Positions 47,754 through 57,964 of a DNA stretch of 64,000 bases are shown piece after piece. Both the position numbers and the translations under genes were made by a program. Location: the NCBI GenBank assembly GCA_001007975.1, contig CP011268.1, positions 744,001 to 808,000 of the forward strand. Reading direction: 5' to 3'. Numbering within the stretch: position 1 is the stretch's first letter; each line of letters begins with the position of its first letter. The notes beneath the pieces were generated by a model, which saw nothing but the letters and a program-made list of their open reading frames with translations, ran no database searches and was not told where the DNA came from. The DNA is from a candidate division SR1 bacterium Aalborg_AAW-1. GTDB lineage: Bacteria; Patescibacteriota; Gracilibacteria; Absconditabacterales; Absconditicoccaceae.

Positions 47754-48680
47754 ATGAAACTTTCTATAGATCTATCACATAGATATGCATGTATGAGAGC
47801 ACATACTGCTACTCATCTTCTGCATGCAGAGCTAACGAAAATTTTTCCTCAAACCAAACAAGCTGGTTCGTATGTTGGACCAGATGAGCTGCGTTTTGAT
47901 TTTTTTGCAGAAAGAGGATTGACGTCTGAAGAGCTAGACTCTATAACTGCTCAGGTCAATCACATCATATCTGCTAACGAAAAGGTATCAGTACAAGAAA
48001 TGCCCTATGATCAGGCTCTAAAAACAGGAGCGAAGGCATTTTTTGAAGATTCTTATCCAGAGATAGTAAGAGTGGTATCGGTATGATATCAAGGAAATAC
48101 ATCATATTCGGTTGAACTTTGTGGAGGTACTCATGTCGCTGAAACTGGTCAGATTGGTGCGTTTGTTATCATTGAACAAGGTGCAGTAGCAGCAGGAGTA
48201 AAAAGAATTACTGCTCTGACTGGTCCGAAAGTAGCAGCCTATGTGGGACAGTTACAGTCACAGATTGATGGTTTAGCTCATAAGGTAGGAGTACCTACTA
48301 AACAATTGGAAGCAAAGATAGAAAAGATTCTTGCTGAATCTGATGAAATGAGTACGAAAATTGAGCAACTTTCTGCTGGTCTTATAAAAAGTATCATATG
48401 GAAACCAGGACAGATTGAATCCGTATCGTGTGATGCAATTTGGTCATATGAAGATGATATTGCATTGCTTGGGTTATCGTTTGCTGATGCAGTGAATAAC
48501 ATCAAGAGTGTCGCTCAAGATAGATCATGGCTTATGGTATCAGCTACAGGTCAGTATGCACTATCACATAAGCAAGCAAAAGTTATTGTAAAAGAACTTG
48601 GTCTTAAAGGTGGTGGTTCTGATACCTTTGTACAGGGGAAAGATGAGAATATAGTGAAAAGTGTACAGTTGAAAGTGTAG
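47754..48680 (+). CDS. stand-alone C-terminal half of alanyl-tRNA synthetase (editing + C-Ala domain)
   Basis: 308 aa. It starts exactly at the editing domain: [18 protein letters not shown] (HxxxH zinc ligands), [26 protein letters not shown] (Cys/His ligands), [11 protein letters not shown] coiled linker and the DHHA1-type C-Ala domain with [13 protein letters not shown] follow. The catalytic and tRNA-recognition domains of AlaRS are absent in and around the gene. It resembles AlaRS itself more than AlaX proteins, which carry an extra N-terminal beta domain. It hydrolyses mischarged Ser/Gly-tRNA-Ala in relatives. A split AlaRS is likely if the N-terminal half is encoded elsewhere. Confidence 0.9.
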
Positions 48681-48704
48681 AATTCCTTAACTGTTGAGAA
48701 ATTG

Positions 48705-48752
48705 TCATTTCGCCTTTTGTCTGCGAAGCTGGTAGGAACGAAGCAATCCATA
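48705..48752. repeat. dispersed intergenic repeat, copy 3
   Basis: Contains tctgcgaagctggtaggaac and gaagcaatccat, a degenerate form of the repeat at 70-116, in the spacer after the AlaRS-like gene. Confidence 0.5.
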
Positions 48753-48765
48753 GTACATTAACCAG

Positions 48766-48789
48766 TCTCTCAAGTGAGGGATTTTTTTT
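48766..48789 (+). terminator. terminator of the AlaRS-like gene
   Basis: tctctc/gaggga stem (one G-T pair) with T8. Confidence 0.7.
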
Positions 48790-48803
48790 GAAGACAAAAC
48801 AAC

Positions 48804-48832
48804 TTGACTTTTATTTACTTTTTTAATATTGT
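48804..48832 (+). promoter_or_regulatory. promoter of the CPBP protease gene
   Basis: TTGACT (48804-48809), 17-base spacer, TATTGT (48827-48832). Confidence 0.6.
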
Positions 48833-48860
48833 GTTTGTTGAAAATTAAAACATTAAAAAC

Positions 48861-49382
48861 ATGAAAACAAAAACAATAATAGAAATTTTAAAAGGAGTCC
48901 TTTTTTGTGAATTATATAATCTATTCTTATTGTCTATAATTATTGTAAATTATATTCATAATGATACTTATATTTTTGAAGGATCTAGTGAATATACTGG
49001 AACTCCAGAAAAAATGGACATATCGATTAATGAGTGGATATTAACTTTACCTTATTGGGCATTAAAAGAAGAAATACAATTTCGATTACTGCCAATGATG
49101 ATTTGGTTATTCATAGTATTTTGTTTGAGAATAAAATATAGTGTTTGTGAATTGTATGTCTATAGAATTACGCTTGGTATTGGGATTGTGACTTCTATAT
49201 GGTTTGGATATGTACATGGAAATTATCTGAATATATTTATCCAAGGAGTTCCAGGATTTATTTTCTTTATGGTATTTTATAATGTATATCGTATAGAAAA
49301 AAGTATGATAAAAGCAACATTAGCTTCTACAATTAATCATCTAATTACTAATTTACTTGTAGTATTGTATAATTATTATTAA
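48861..49382 (+). CDS. CPBP (CAAX/Abi-type) intramembrane protease
   Basis: 173 aa, no TGA. Several membrane helices with the three CPBP motifs: ALKEEIQFRLLP (EExxxR), IWFGYVHGNY (FxxxH) and STINHLITN (HxxxN). Such glutamate-type intramembrane proteases process prenylated proteins or confer bacteriocin self-immunity; the role here is unknown. Single-gene unit of the TGA-free class. Confidence 0.85.
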   Translation: MKTKTIIEILKGVLFCELYNLFLLSIIIVNYIHNDTYIFEGSSEYTGTPEKMDISINEWILTLPYWALKEEIQFRLLPMMIWLFIVFCLRIKYSVCELYVYRITLGIGIVTSIWFGYVHGNYLNIFIQGVPGFIFFMVFYNVYRIEKSMIKATLASTINHLITNLLVVLYNYY

Positions 49383-49406
49383 GTCTCAAATTTTTGAGAC
49401 TTTTTC
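49382..49406 (+). terminator. terminator of the CPBP gene
   Basis: agtctcaaatttttgagact stem plus T5. Confidence 0.85.
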
Positions 49407-49478
49407 TTTATCTCTGAATTGAAATAGACAGGAAGATAACTATACTGAGTTGTTATTTAGTTAGTATAAACACGATTT

Positions 49479-50339
49479 ATGACAACAATCATGAAAGGAA
49501 GGGACATCGCGAATCAGATGAAAGCAGAACTTACACAACGAGTCAGAGAGAACGATTTTGCACACAAGTATGTTGCGATTATTTATGTGGGTGATAATCC
49601 AGCTTCTGCGACCTATGTCCGTATGAAGATGAAGTTTGCTCATGAGATTGGACTGCAACTCAAAGTTTTTGGTCAAGATCCGAAGATAGAGACTTACGAA
49701 CAACTGATGGATACGATAGTAGAACTGTCGTATGATGATGATTGTCTCGGTGTGATGCCACAACTTCCCCTTACGGCTGAATTGAGGCCTCATCTCATGG
49801 AGATACTGGATGCACTACCTCCGTATAAGGATATTGATGGACTGAGTGGTGGGTTTATGGGACAATATCTTACTGAACAGATTGATTTTCTAGGTGCTAC
49901 TCCACAAGCAGTATTTACCTTATTGGATCACTATGGATATGGTGATCTGTATGGTAAAACAATAACTATTGTCTGACAAAGTAACTTGTTAGGTAAGCCA
50001 TTGGCGTTAGGAGTAATGCGTCGTGGTGGTACTGTTCTTTCATTCAACTCTAGCTCGCCTGATGATATTGTCAGAAATGCTTGTTTGCAATCAGATATTA
50101 TTATCTCTGCTACAGGAGTAGTACATCGTCTAGATGAAAGCTATTTCCGTGATGATCAATCACAAGTAGCGATTGATGTGGGACGAGGAGAGCGAAATGG
50201 AAAACCAGCAGGAGATATAACTTTACATACAATTAGTGATAAAGTTGCTGCCTATACACCGATCCCATGATGAGTATGACCACTCACTATTGCAAATCTT
50301 TTGATGAATATTAAGAGATTATATACTATATATAATTAA
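49479..50339 (+). CDS. folD: methylenetetrahydrofolate dehydrogenase/cyclohydrolase FolD
   Basis: 286 aa. VGDNPASATYVRMKMKFAHE holds the catalytic Lys region, MPQLPL and DIDGLS the folate site, TIVGQSNLLGKP the NADP loop (Gly is TGA) and TPIPGGVGPLTIANLL the family signature, in which three glycines are TGA. It interconverts one-carbon folates. A second ATG 9 bases later (MKGRDIA) is also possible as start. Confidence 0.96.
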
Positions 50340-50432
50340 TGTAAAGTAAAAACATAAAAAATCTATTTTATTTGTATGATAATAGTGTAAAGTAACTATA
50401 ATTATTATGTTTTAGTTTATATATTACATTCT

Positions 50433-51479
50433 ATGAAGAAATTATTTTCGCTTCTTGCTGTATCAGTAGTGGCAATGAGTTCACTTACTCCTACATTGCT
50501 TTTTGCTCAATCAAATGATGAAGTAGTTAAAGACTTACTTGCAACTTCAGCAGATTGGTGATATGCGGCATCAGATAAAAATCTTGTTAAAGTAATTTCT
50601 AAGACTAGTACAACAGCAACTATAGAGGCTCCTGTAGCTAAAAGAAATGGACAGACAGTGAGTTCATACTATATTACATGGGCACCACTTTCTTATGAAC
50701 AGATTGTTACTAATACTAATCTTGATGATCTTGCTAAAGTGAAAGATTCAGATAAGGCAGCTCTAAACGCTGGAGGGACTCCTATCTATAAGGTAGAAGG
50801 AGATAAGCTCGTATTTACTATTGATATTGCTGAACCTACAAAAGATATCTATGTTACTATTGAACCAGAAGATGAAAATAGAAATACAGGAAATACTATC
50901 AAAGATTTTACTTTTAATCTTTCTACAGTAAAAATTGGTGCTACTGGTACGACTACTGCGGTAGCAGGAGATGTCTATGATACTTCATTGAACCAAGCAA
51001 TTACAAATGTTTCTTGTGTTTGGGATGCAACAGCAAATAGAACAACATTGCTTTGGGACATTAATACTGCATTGTCAGCAATAACAGTAGAAATTTCTCA
51101 TAGACCTGATGAAAATCAAGGAGATATGACAGTCAAAGGTACCCCAAATATCACAGATAGAAGATTTGTAGTTGATACTCCTCATCGTGATGTACAGCTC
51201 TTTAGATTGAAACCTCTTGATGGTAATAAAGCTATGGTAGGTAATGAAATTCAATATATTTGTAAACCAGATACTCCAAGTGATAAATGTACTATCGATG
51301 GTAAAACTAATTTAGATAAAAATGATCCTAATTGTAAAGCAGATACTCCTGTTACTCCTACAAATCCTGCTAAACCTATTCCAGTAACTCCAGCAACAGG
51401 ACCAGTTGAGACAGCTGCGATTGTACTTATTATTTCAATTCTTGGATATGCTGTTTATAGAAAAGTAAGAAAAGCATAA
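50433..51479 (+). CDS. secreted surface protein with sortase-like C-terminal anchor
   Basis: 348 aa. Signal peptide MKKLFSLLAVSVVAMSSLTP ending near LLFAQ; a Thr/Asp-rich beta domain follows (VTIEPEDENRNTGNTIKDF). The C-terminus has a Pro/Thr linker, PATGPVET, a membrane helix (IVLIISILGYAVY) and a basic tail RKVRKA: the layout of LPxTG-type cell-wall sorting signals with a variant motif. A paired-cysteine, Asp-rich motif (ICKPDTPSDKCTIDG) lies before the linker. One TGA-Gly. Role unknown, likely adhesion or surface layer. Confidence 0.8.
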
Positions 51480-51508
51480 TACAGTTAAGAGTGTAAATCT
51501 ATTAGTGA

Positions 51509-51539
51509 AGAGTTTACCTTGATGAGGTAACTCTTTTTT
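51509..51539 (+). terminator. terminator of the surface-protein gene
   Basis: agagtttacc/ggtaactct stem with T7. Confidence 0.85.
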
Positions 51540-51557
51540 ATAATTATTTTTTTACAT

Positions 51558-51601
51558 AAAAAAACAGCCATCCTGCCTGATCGGTAGGCGTTCTGACTGT
51601 T
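51558..51601 (-). terminator. probable terminator of the HPF-like gene
   Basis: acag...ctgt outer pairing around cctgcc/ggtagg, with a T7 run on the minus strand. Confidence 0.55.
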
Positions 51602-51639
51602 ATGGAAGTGATATCCTTAATGAGCATATAAGATTGTGC

Positions 51640-51957
51640 TTATGCGGCGAGCGATTCGGTGAATTTTTCAAATCCATTATTGACTAAGTCGATGATGTTT
51701 TTATATTCTTGTCTACTGTAATCCAGATTTGGACCTCAAGGAATAGTAAGTCTGATAGTACCATTATATGTTTCATTATCGTTTTTTTCAAGATCGATTT
51801 TAATAAGTGCTTCTGCATCTGGATGTTTGAGATGTTTCTTCCAGAATGATGACATTTTACTTCATTCTACATTCTTGTGAATTACTGTTTCAATGTCTTG
51901 TTTCATGACTTCAGTAATGTTTTCAAAACGTTTTTGATACTTGATGTTATAATTCAT
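51640..51957 (-). CDS. HPF/RaiA-like ribosome hibernation factor (short form)
   Basis: 105 aa with two TGA-Gly codons (VEGSK, IPGGP). The layout beta-alpha-beta-beta-beta-alpha, with NIKYQKRFENITEVMKQDIET, ALIKIDLEKND, IRLTIPGG and a final helix EYKNIIDLVNNGFEKFTESL, fits the S30AE/HPF family and its size. Sequence identity to known HPF looks low, so this is a fold-level call. HPF proteins stabilise idle ribosomes. Confidence 0.5.
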
Positions 51958-52237
51958 GCGATTGTCATTATGAGGTAAAGACACGGTCTATTATATATTC
52001 ATAAACATAGATTTCAAGAGTAAAATCGTAGATTCTAACCATATTTTATCTTGCAATAGGGGGGGGTAAATACTTATAGTTAGCAGGTTATAACAGTAAA
52101 ATAAAAATAAATATATGGATCCATAAATACTAGGTCTTTTTTGTTTCTGAAGCAAAGTAGGAAATAAAACGAAGTCGTACTATCCTTTGTAGCTGATAGA
52201 CAAATCTTAACTCTTATTAAAATTAAAAATTTAAACA
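51958..52237 (+). promoter_or_regulatory. leader and promoter region of the metallopeptidase gene
   Basis: No gene is seen in this 280-base stretch. TTGCAA (52051-52056) and TATAGT (52075-52080) with an 18-base spacer holding a G8 run form a plausible promoter. The transcript would have a leader of about 150 bases, ending in an A/T-rich stretch before the ATG. Confidence 0.45.
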
Positions 52238-53215
52238 ATGAAAAAAATTTTTTTACGGGTAATTCCCGTTATTCTCGTTTTATTCTGTAGTGCTGTGTTT
52301 TTTTTGTCTTGTTCGCAAGATGATAATGATATTGTTATCCCTCAAGATGAATTAGCTATCTCTGATCCTCAAATTAAAAAAGAGATAGAGTTTATGAGAG
52401 AGAAAAATATCATTACCGAAGATCTGTATCAGCAATGGCTTACTTCAAAAAGGTCAGATATACTTGATGAATGGGACGTTCTGATTAATGAAAAAGGTAC
52501 AATAAGACATGATGAAGCTTATCGTGTCAAATATCCTTTAAACTCTCATCAATCTAAAAGTGGTATGTCTAGAATTGATAATACTCTTATAGACAGAAGA
52601 ATTATTCAAGATTCAATGAAAGAATCTGAATCATCAGTATTAAGTCGAATGAAGCGTTGGAAGCATATGTATGGATCATCAGGAGGTACAATTACTCTTC
52701 GAGTATTTACAAGTGATGGAGGTGGACGATTAAAAGTCACTACTGCATGGAGACTAGCCCTTAACAATGCAGTTGCAAAATGGAATGCATTAGGTTTAAA
52801 AGTTAAATTTGCTGTAGTGAACGCAACTAATACGAATATTGTTGGTGGCTATGTCAATGTGTACATGAAAAATTTGGGCGATTCTGGTATTTTTGCTCAA
52901 ACATTAACTCCAGGTACACCAGGATATTTTGGTGAAATAATGGAGATAAATACTTCTAGTTCTCCACATCCTGATGTAAATGGTAAAATAACTGTGTTGG
53001 TTCATGAATTGGGACATGCTGTTGGTTTTATGCATACAGATGAAGCTGCTAATGGCGTTAATATATTTAATACTGCTGTTACTTGTAACGAATATTCAGA
53101 CAATAATTCATTTATGTATAATGGTAGTTATTACAATCAAATATTTACAGATTTTAGCACTTGTGATAAACAGAATCTCCAATATTATTGGGGATACTGA
53201 TCAACTTTGTCATAA
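52238..53215 (+). CDS. M10/M57-like zinc metallopeptidase lipoprotein
   Basis: 325 aa in code 25. The signal peptide MKKIFLRVIPVILVLFCSAV... ends in LSCSQDDND, a Bacteroidota-style lipobox. The peptidase domain shows VLVHELGHAVGFMHTDE, the HExxHxxGxxH zinc site of metzincin-like peptidases, as in the Bacteroidota-rich M57/dual-action HEIGH family. There is no TGA in the body; the only one (53198-53200) follows YYWGY and is itself followed by STLS and TAA, so a donor protein would have ended at YYWGY. Likely cell-surface proteolysis. Confidence 0.85.
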
Positions 53216-53235
53216 CTATTTCTAATTTAAAAACG

Positions 53236-53266
53236 AAGAGGTGAGCATTTTCTTGCCTCTTTTTTC
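53236..53266 (+). terminator. terminator of the metallopeptidase gene
   Basis: aagaggtgag/cttgcctctt stem (with one mismatch or G-T pair) plus T6. Confidence 0.8.
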
Positions 53267-53418
53267 TTTTGCAATAATTATGAAAACTCGTATACTCTCT
53301 ATAAGAGTATTCATGGCTCGGTGAATCATATATCAGATTTGATTATTATAATGAGATTTGTTATGTGACTCTTCGGTTATGAATGTACTCTACATTTTTA
53401 ACTCTTAATTTTTTGTAA

Positions 53419-55554
53419 ATGGCTATTACCAAAAGAACTCCAAACGAAATCCGTAATTCTTATGAGATTAGCGGTCAGAATTTTACTTTTGCATCTGGAA
53501 TACTAGCACCACAAGCTGATAGTGCAGTGACGGTACAATTTGGTGATAATGTATTACTATTTACTGTTGTGATGGAAAAACATCCTCGTCCAGAACTTGA
53601 TTTTCTCCCTCTCACTATCGATTATAGAGAGATGTTTTCTGCTGGTGGTAAGATCGGTGGTGCTGCTTATAGAAGAAGAGAAGCAAAACCTTCTGATAAT
53701 TGTATTTTGTATGCGAGATTGACTGATAGAGCACTCAGACCCTTGTTTCCTAAAGGAATGATTAACCCTGTTGTTATTTCAGTTACTCCGTTATCCTTAG
53801 ATGGTACTCAGGATTTGTGAGTGATGTCATTGATTGGTTCATCACTGGCTACGATGATGGCTTGAATCCCATTGAAGTGACCAGTGGGTGCTGTACGTAT
53901 TGGACGTATCGATGGAGAATTTATCATCAATCCTACTCTTGAACAGATTGAAACTGGTGAGATGAATCTTATTTGTGCTGGTAAGAAATGATCGATTAAT
54001 ATGATAGAATTGGATGCAAAACAAGTATCTGATGAAATTATCAAACAGGCATTTCTACTCGCTCAGACGAAGATCGACGAGATGTGCGATATTCAGAGTC
54101 AGTATCTAACTTCTTTTTCTGTTACTCCTAGAGAAGTGGTCTATAATAAACCATCACAAGCGCTTCTAGACTATGTACGTAATTTGTATAGTGATGAGAT
54201 TAAAGCTGGTATGATAGGTAATACGAAAGTATCCTTTAATGATAAATTTTATGAGTTTGAGCGTATGGTGATGGAAGATGCGAAAGCATCGATAGAAGAT
54301 GATACGATAGAAGATTTTACAACATCTAAAGTAAAAATGGCTGTCTTTCAAGTCATTAAAGATGTGATCCGTGATCGTACGTTACATGAAGGACTCAGAG
54401 TAGATAATAGATCAATGACTGATATTAGACCATTATTTACGCAAGTAGATACAGTTCCTAGAGTACATGGATCAGGATTGTTCCGAAGATGAGATACGCA
54501 AGTATTATCAACGGTAACCTTAGGATCGCCATGAGATGCTCTTTTGATTGATGATATGGAACATACTGATAAAGAACAAAGATATTTTCACCATTATAAT
54601 TTTCCTCCATTTTCTACCTGAGATGCTCAAGCGATCAGATTTCTCTCTCGTAGAGAAGTAGGTCATGGAAAATTGGCTGAAAAAGCACTTGAACATGTCT
54701 TGCCATCGAAAGAAGAATTTGGATATACGATTAGAGTAGTGAGTGACTGTCTTGCATCTGGAGGTTCTACTTCTATGGGTGCTACGTGTTGATCGACGTT
54801 ATCTCTTTTAGCTGCAGGAGTACCTTTGAAAGCTCCTGTGTCTGGAGTTGCGATGGGTTTGATGACAGAACAAGATGATGAAGGACATATTACAAACTAT
54901 AAGATCTTGACTGATCTTATGGGTACTGAAGATTTTATTGGAGATATGGATTTTAAAGTGGCTGGTACGAGAGATGGTATCACTGCGATCCAATTAGATA
55001 CAAAAGTCGGTGGTCTGACTATGGAGATTATTCACAATACCATTGATCTTGCTCATACAGGTCGTAATGAGATCATGGATGTTATGTTGGAGACCATTTC
55101 AACACACAGATCGCAACTTAGTCCTTATGCACCGAAGATGGTAGTCTTTAAGATTAATCCAGATAAAGTGAAAATGGTAATCGGTAAAGGAGGTGAGATG
55201 ATTGATAAGATTATAGAATTGTCTGGAGGAGTGAAGATTGATTTTGAAGATGATGGAACGTGTTATGTTGCTCATATGGATCAAGATAAGATCGATAAAG
55301 CTATTGAACTTATTAAAGATATAGCAGAAGATCTACCATTGAATACGGTGATTGAGGGAAAGATCGCGAAAGTAGAAGCATTCTGATTTTTCGTAGACTT
55401 ACCGAAAAAGCAGTCAGGATTGATTCATGTTTCACAACTTGGTGAACTTGGTAAACCTACAGTTTCAGCTCATTTTAAACCTGGACAATTTGTGAAAGTT
55501 ATTGCGACAGGTACTGATGATAAAGGAAGATTACAATTAAAGATGGCATCATAA
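53419..55554 (+). CDS. pnp: polyribonucleotide nucleotidyltransferase (PNPase)
   Basis: 711 aa with about ten TGA-Gly codons. First RNase PH domain ([33 protein letters not shown]), helical linker, second RNase PH domain ([38 protein letters not shown]-type block, catalytic Asp in [19 protein letters not shown]), KH domain ([18 protein letters not shown]) and S1 domain ([15 protein letters not shown], where GF is a TGA-Gly). It degrades RNA from the 3' end. Normal family length. Confidence 0.96.
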
Positions 55555-55577
55555 TTTATTTGATAAAATTTTCTTGT

Positions 55578-56339
55578 ATGCAGAAGAATAAACAGTCTTG
55601 TCATCTTGTGCTGTCGTGATGATGAGTCAGGGGATTTGCTCATGTAGGCGTGTACAAAGCTCTTCATGAGCATGGTTATATTATAAGCAGTATATCATGA
55701 ACGAGTATGGGATCATTAGTAGGAGCGATGATTGCTTCTGGCTTGTCTCCTTATGAAATAGAATCACTTAGTACTAGTAAATCTCTTCGAAAATTTTTAG
55801 ATATCAATTTGAGTAATTGGTGATGATTTTTTTCCTTAAATAAGGTAATGGAATTGCTTCAATTAGCGACACAAGTTGATGTAATTGAAGATTTATCTTT
55901 ACCTTTGTGTGTCTGTGTAACTGATGTACAGTTAGCTCAACCACGTTATTTTGCTCAATGAGATCTTAAAAAAATTATTAGTGCGTCTTGTGCAGTACCA
56001 TGATTATTTGATCCTATTGAATATGATAATACGCTTTTTATAGATGGTGGTGTGACTGATAACTTCCCAATGCAATGAATGCTTCATCAAGATCAATATA
56101 TGATATGAGTACATGTTAATCCACTACCAAAGTTAGATGATTATACTATTAAAGATATACCAACGAGAGCTGTAGAGATTATGCTATGACGTGCAGTGCG
56201 TGATTGTCAATCACAATGTGATATCTTTATAGAACCACCAGCATTATGTCAGATCAATCAATCTCTTTTTGTTGATCCATCTGAAATTATTCAAATATGA
56301 TATCAGTATGCTACTCAATTATTATCTCAAAAACAATAA
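55578..56339 (+). CDS. patatin-like phospholipase (RssA/NTE type)
   Basis: 253 aa. LVLSGGGVRGFAHVGV is the oxyanion loop, with three consecutive TGA codons for GGG; SISGTSMGSLVGAM has the nucleophile Ser in GxSxG; FIDGGVTDNFPMQG has the catalytic Asp in DGG. A Ser-Asp lipid acyl hydrolase of the bacterial RssA/YlbK type. It lies 23 bases after pnp. It may act on the cell's own membrane or on host lipids; the sequence does not say. Confidence 0.93.
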
Positions 56340-56344
56340 AATTA

Positions 56345-56382
56345 AAAAAAGACAATAATAAAAAACAGAAAAAGTCTTTTTT
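56345..56382 (+). terminator. terminator of pnp-patatin
   Basis: aaaaaaagac/gtcttttttt stem with a large loop and T-run. Confidence 0.7.
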
Positions 56383-56429
56383 TCTTTTCACCTATACAGT
56401 ATGATAGAATATATTTATTTTATACACAT

Positions 56430-57284
56430 ATGAGTATGTCTGATCAACAAGTACCAGTATCTCCATCTTCTGACGTTAAAACACCAGAACAGATGATTCA
56501 GGATGTGAAAAATTCTGTATCAGATACAGCAAATTCAGTACTAGGTGAGGGAACTGTGGATAATTTTAAACAAACTGCTACTCAAGTCACAGCTACAGTA
56601 GGGCAAGTAACTAATGTGGTAACTGACCAAGTAGAACATCTTTCTCAAAAAGTATGATGACAAGAATTTGTAGGAGAAGTAAAAGATATGGTTAATCCTA
56701 TTACTGATGTGGTTCTTGATGTTATAAAAATAGCATTCTTCTTGAAACCACAGCAAAGAATATCTCGTTGACAATATATTATTGGAAGTTTGTCAGTAGT
56801 CGTTGTAGTAGGATTGTTTGTCTCTTTGTTGGGAGTAATTATATGACCATTAGGAGTATGATTATGATCATTGTTGATAGCTATACCACTCATTAATCTT
56901 GCCATCAGAAGATTTCATGATTTGAATAAATCAGGGCGATGGGCAATTTCAGTAGTAGTTCCATTGGTTGGTTGGATTATGCCATCATTATTTCAGTGAG
57001 TAAACGAAAATAATACTTATGGTCCAGATCCCTTGCTTACTCAAAAGGCAGATCTTACAACCTATGTTATTACTGCACTTTCTTTATTGATTTTATCAAG
57101 TATTGTTACTACTGTTCTTGGTTTTTTATGACTCCGTGTGAGAGAGCCTCAAGTAGATGTTACAGATCCTAATACTATTAGTAATCAAATAGGAGGAGGT
57201 ACAAATACTTTCCAACAACCAGTGAATACCACTAAAAATTCTGCAACAAATACTGTAAATCAAGCAACAAACAATTTAAGATAA
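56430..57284 (+). CDS. DUF805-type membrane protein with long N-terminal helix
   Basis: 284 aa with many TGA-Gly codons. A soluble, Thr/Val/Gln-rich helical N-terminus (TANSVLGEGTVDNFKQTATQ) precedes four membrane helices; LINLAIRRFHDLNKSGRWAI is the DUF805 signature (RRxHDxxxSGxW). The C-terminus is Asn/Thr-rich. Function of DUF805 is unknown. Own terminator. Confidence 0.8.
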
Positions 57285-57289
57285 AAAAT

Positions 57290-57316
57290 AACTTCCTGAC
57301 TAAGAGGAAGTTTTTT
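57290..57316 (+). terminator. terminator of the DUF805 gene
   Basis: aacttcct/aggaagtt stem plus T6. Confidence 0.85.
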
Positions 57317-57343
57317 CTTGTTTATTTATATAGTATTGTGTAA

Positions 57344-57871
57344 CTAAGCACCTACCATTCTAACAATCCATTGGACAATAACGTCAGCGTCTTTACCATA
57401 TACTATAGCTCATCATAGGGCTCATGTTATAGTTAGTGCAAAAAAGCCTACGCATGCTCATAGGTATATAATATAATAGGATTCTATAAAAGAGATGATT
57501 TTTGCAATAAGTGATTTGGTAGTTCATGATAATTTTTGGAGTAGAGAGTAGTGTTGTCCTGACTCAGAGATTACCCACTTAAGAATATAAAATAGAGTTA
57601 ATCCCCAAAAAATACTTGTACTTAACCCTGCAAAGAATTCATGACGTTCTACAAGTAGTGTTCTTAAACCAATGGCATGTTTTGCTGCTTCACCGCTATT
57701 TGATGCAAGTGATGATCATATGGATCATACAATTAGTAATATAGTTTTCATAAAAAGAAGATTACTATTATTTTTCCATTTTTTTATAAAAAGCGAAAGA
57801 ATCTCAATACAAGCATAAAGTGTTAATAATGCGATAGGAAAGTGTACGAAAATAGGATGTAATGTTTCCAT
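57344..57871 (-). CDS. DUF2231-type membrane protein
   Basis: 175 aa. LHPIFVHFPIALLTLYACIE and NSGEAAKH...LVERHEFFAGLST carry the conserved histidines of DUF2231; four membrane helices are predicted. TGA encodes Gly in VGSIGSS, LSGTTK, LGACVG and TGALGGA. Function unknown, possibly haem- or metal-related in relatives. Confidence 0.8.
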
Positions 57872-57924
57872 AGTTGGAAAGATATATAAAATAAAAAGTA
57901 ATATAAGCTGATTATAATAAAAAG

Positions 57925-57945
57925 ACTGATAGAAGAATTATCAGT
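57925..57945 (-). terminator. terminator of the SPFH gene
   Basis: actgata/tatcagt stem, T-rich run on the minus strand. Confidence 0.6.
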
Positions 57946-57964
57946 TTTTTAGATATGATTGAGA

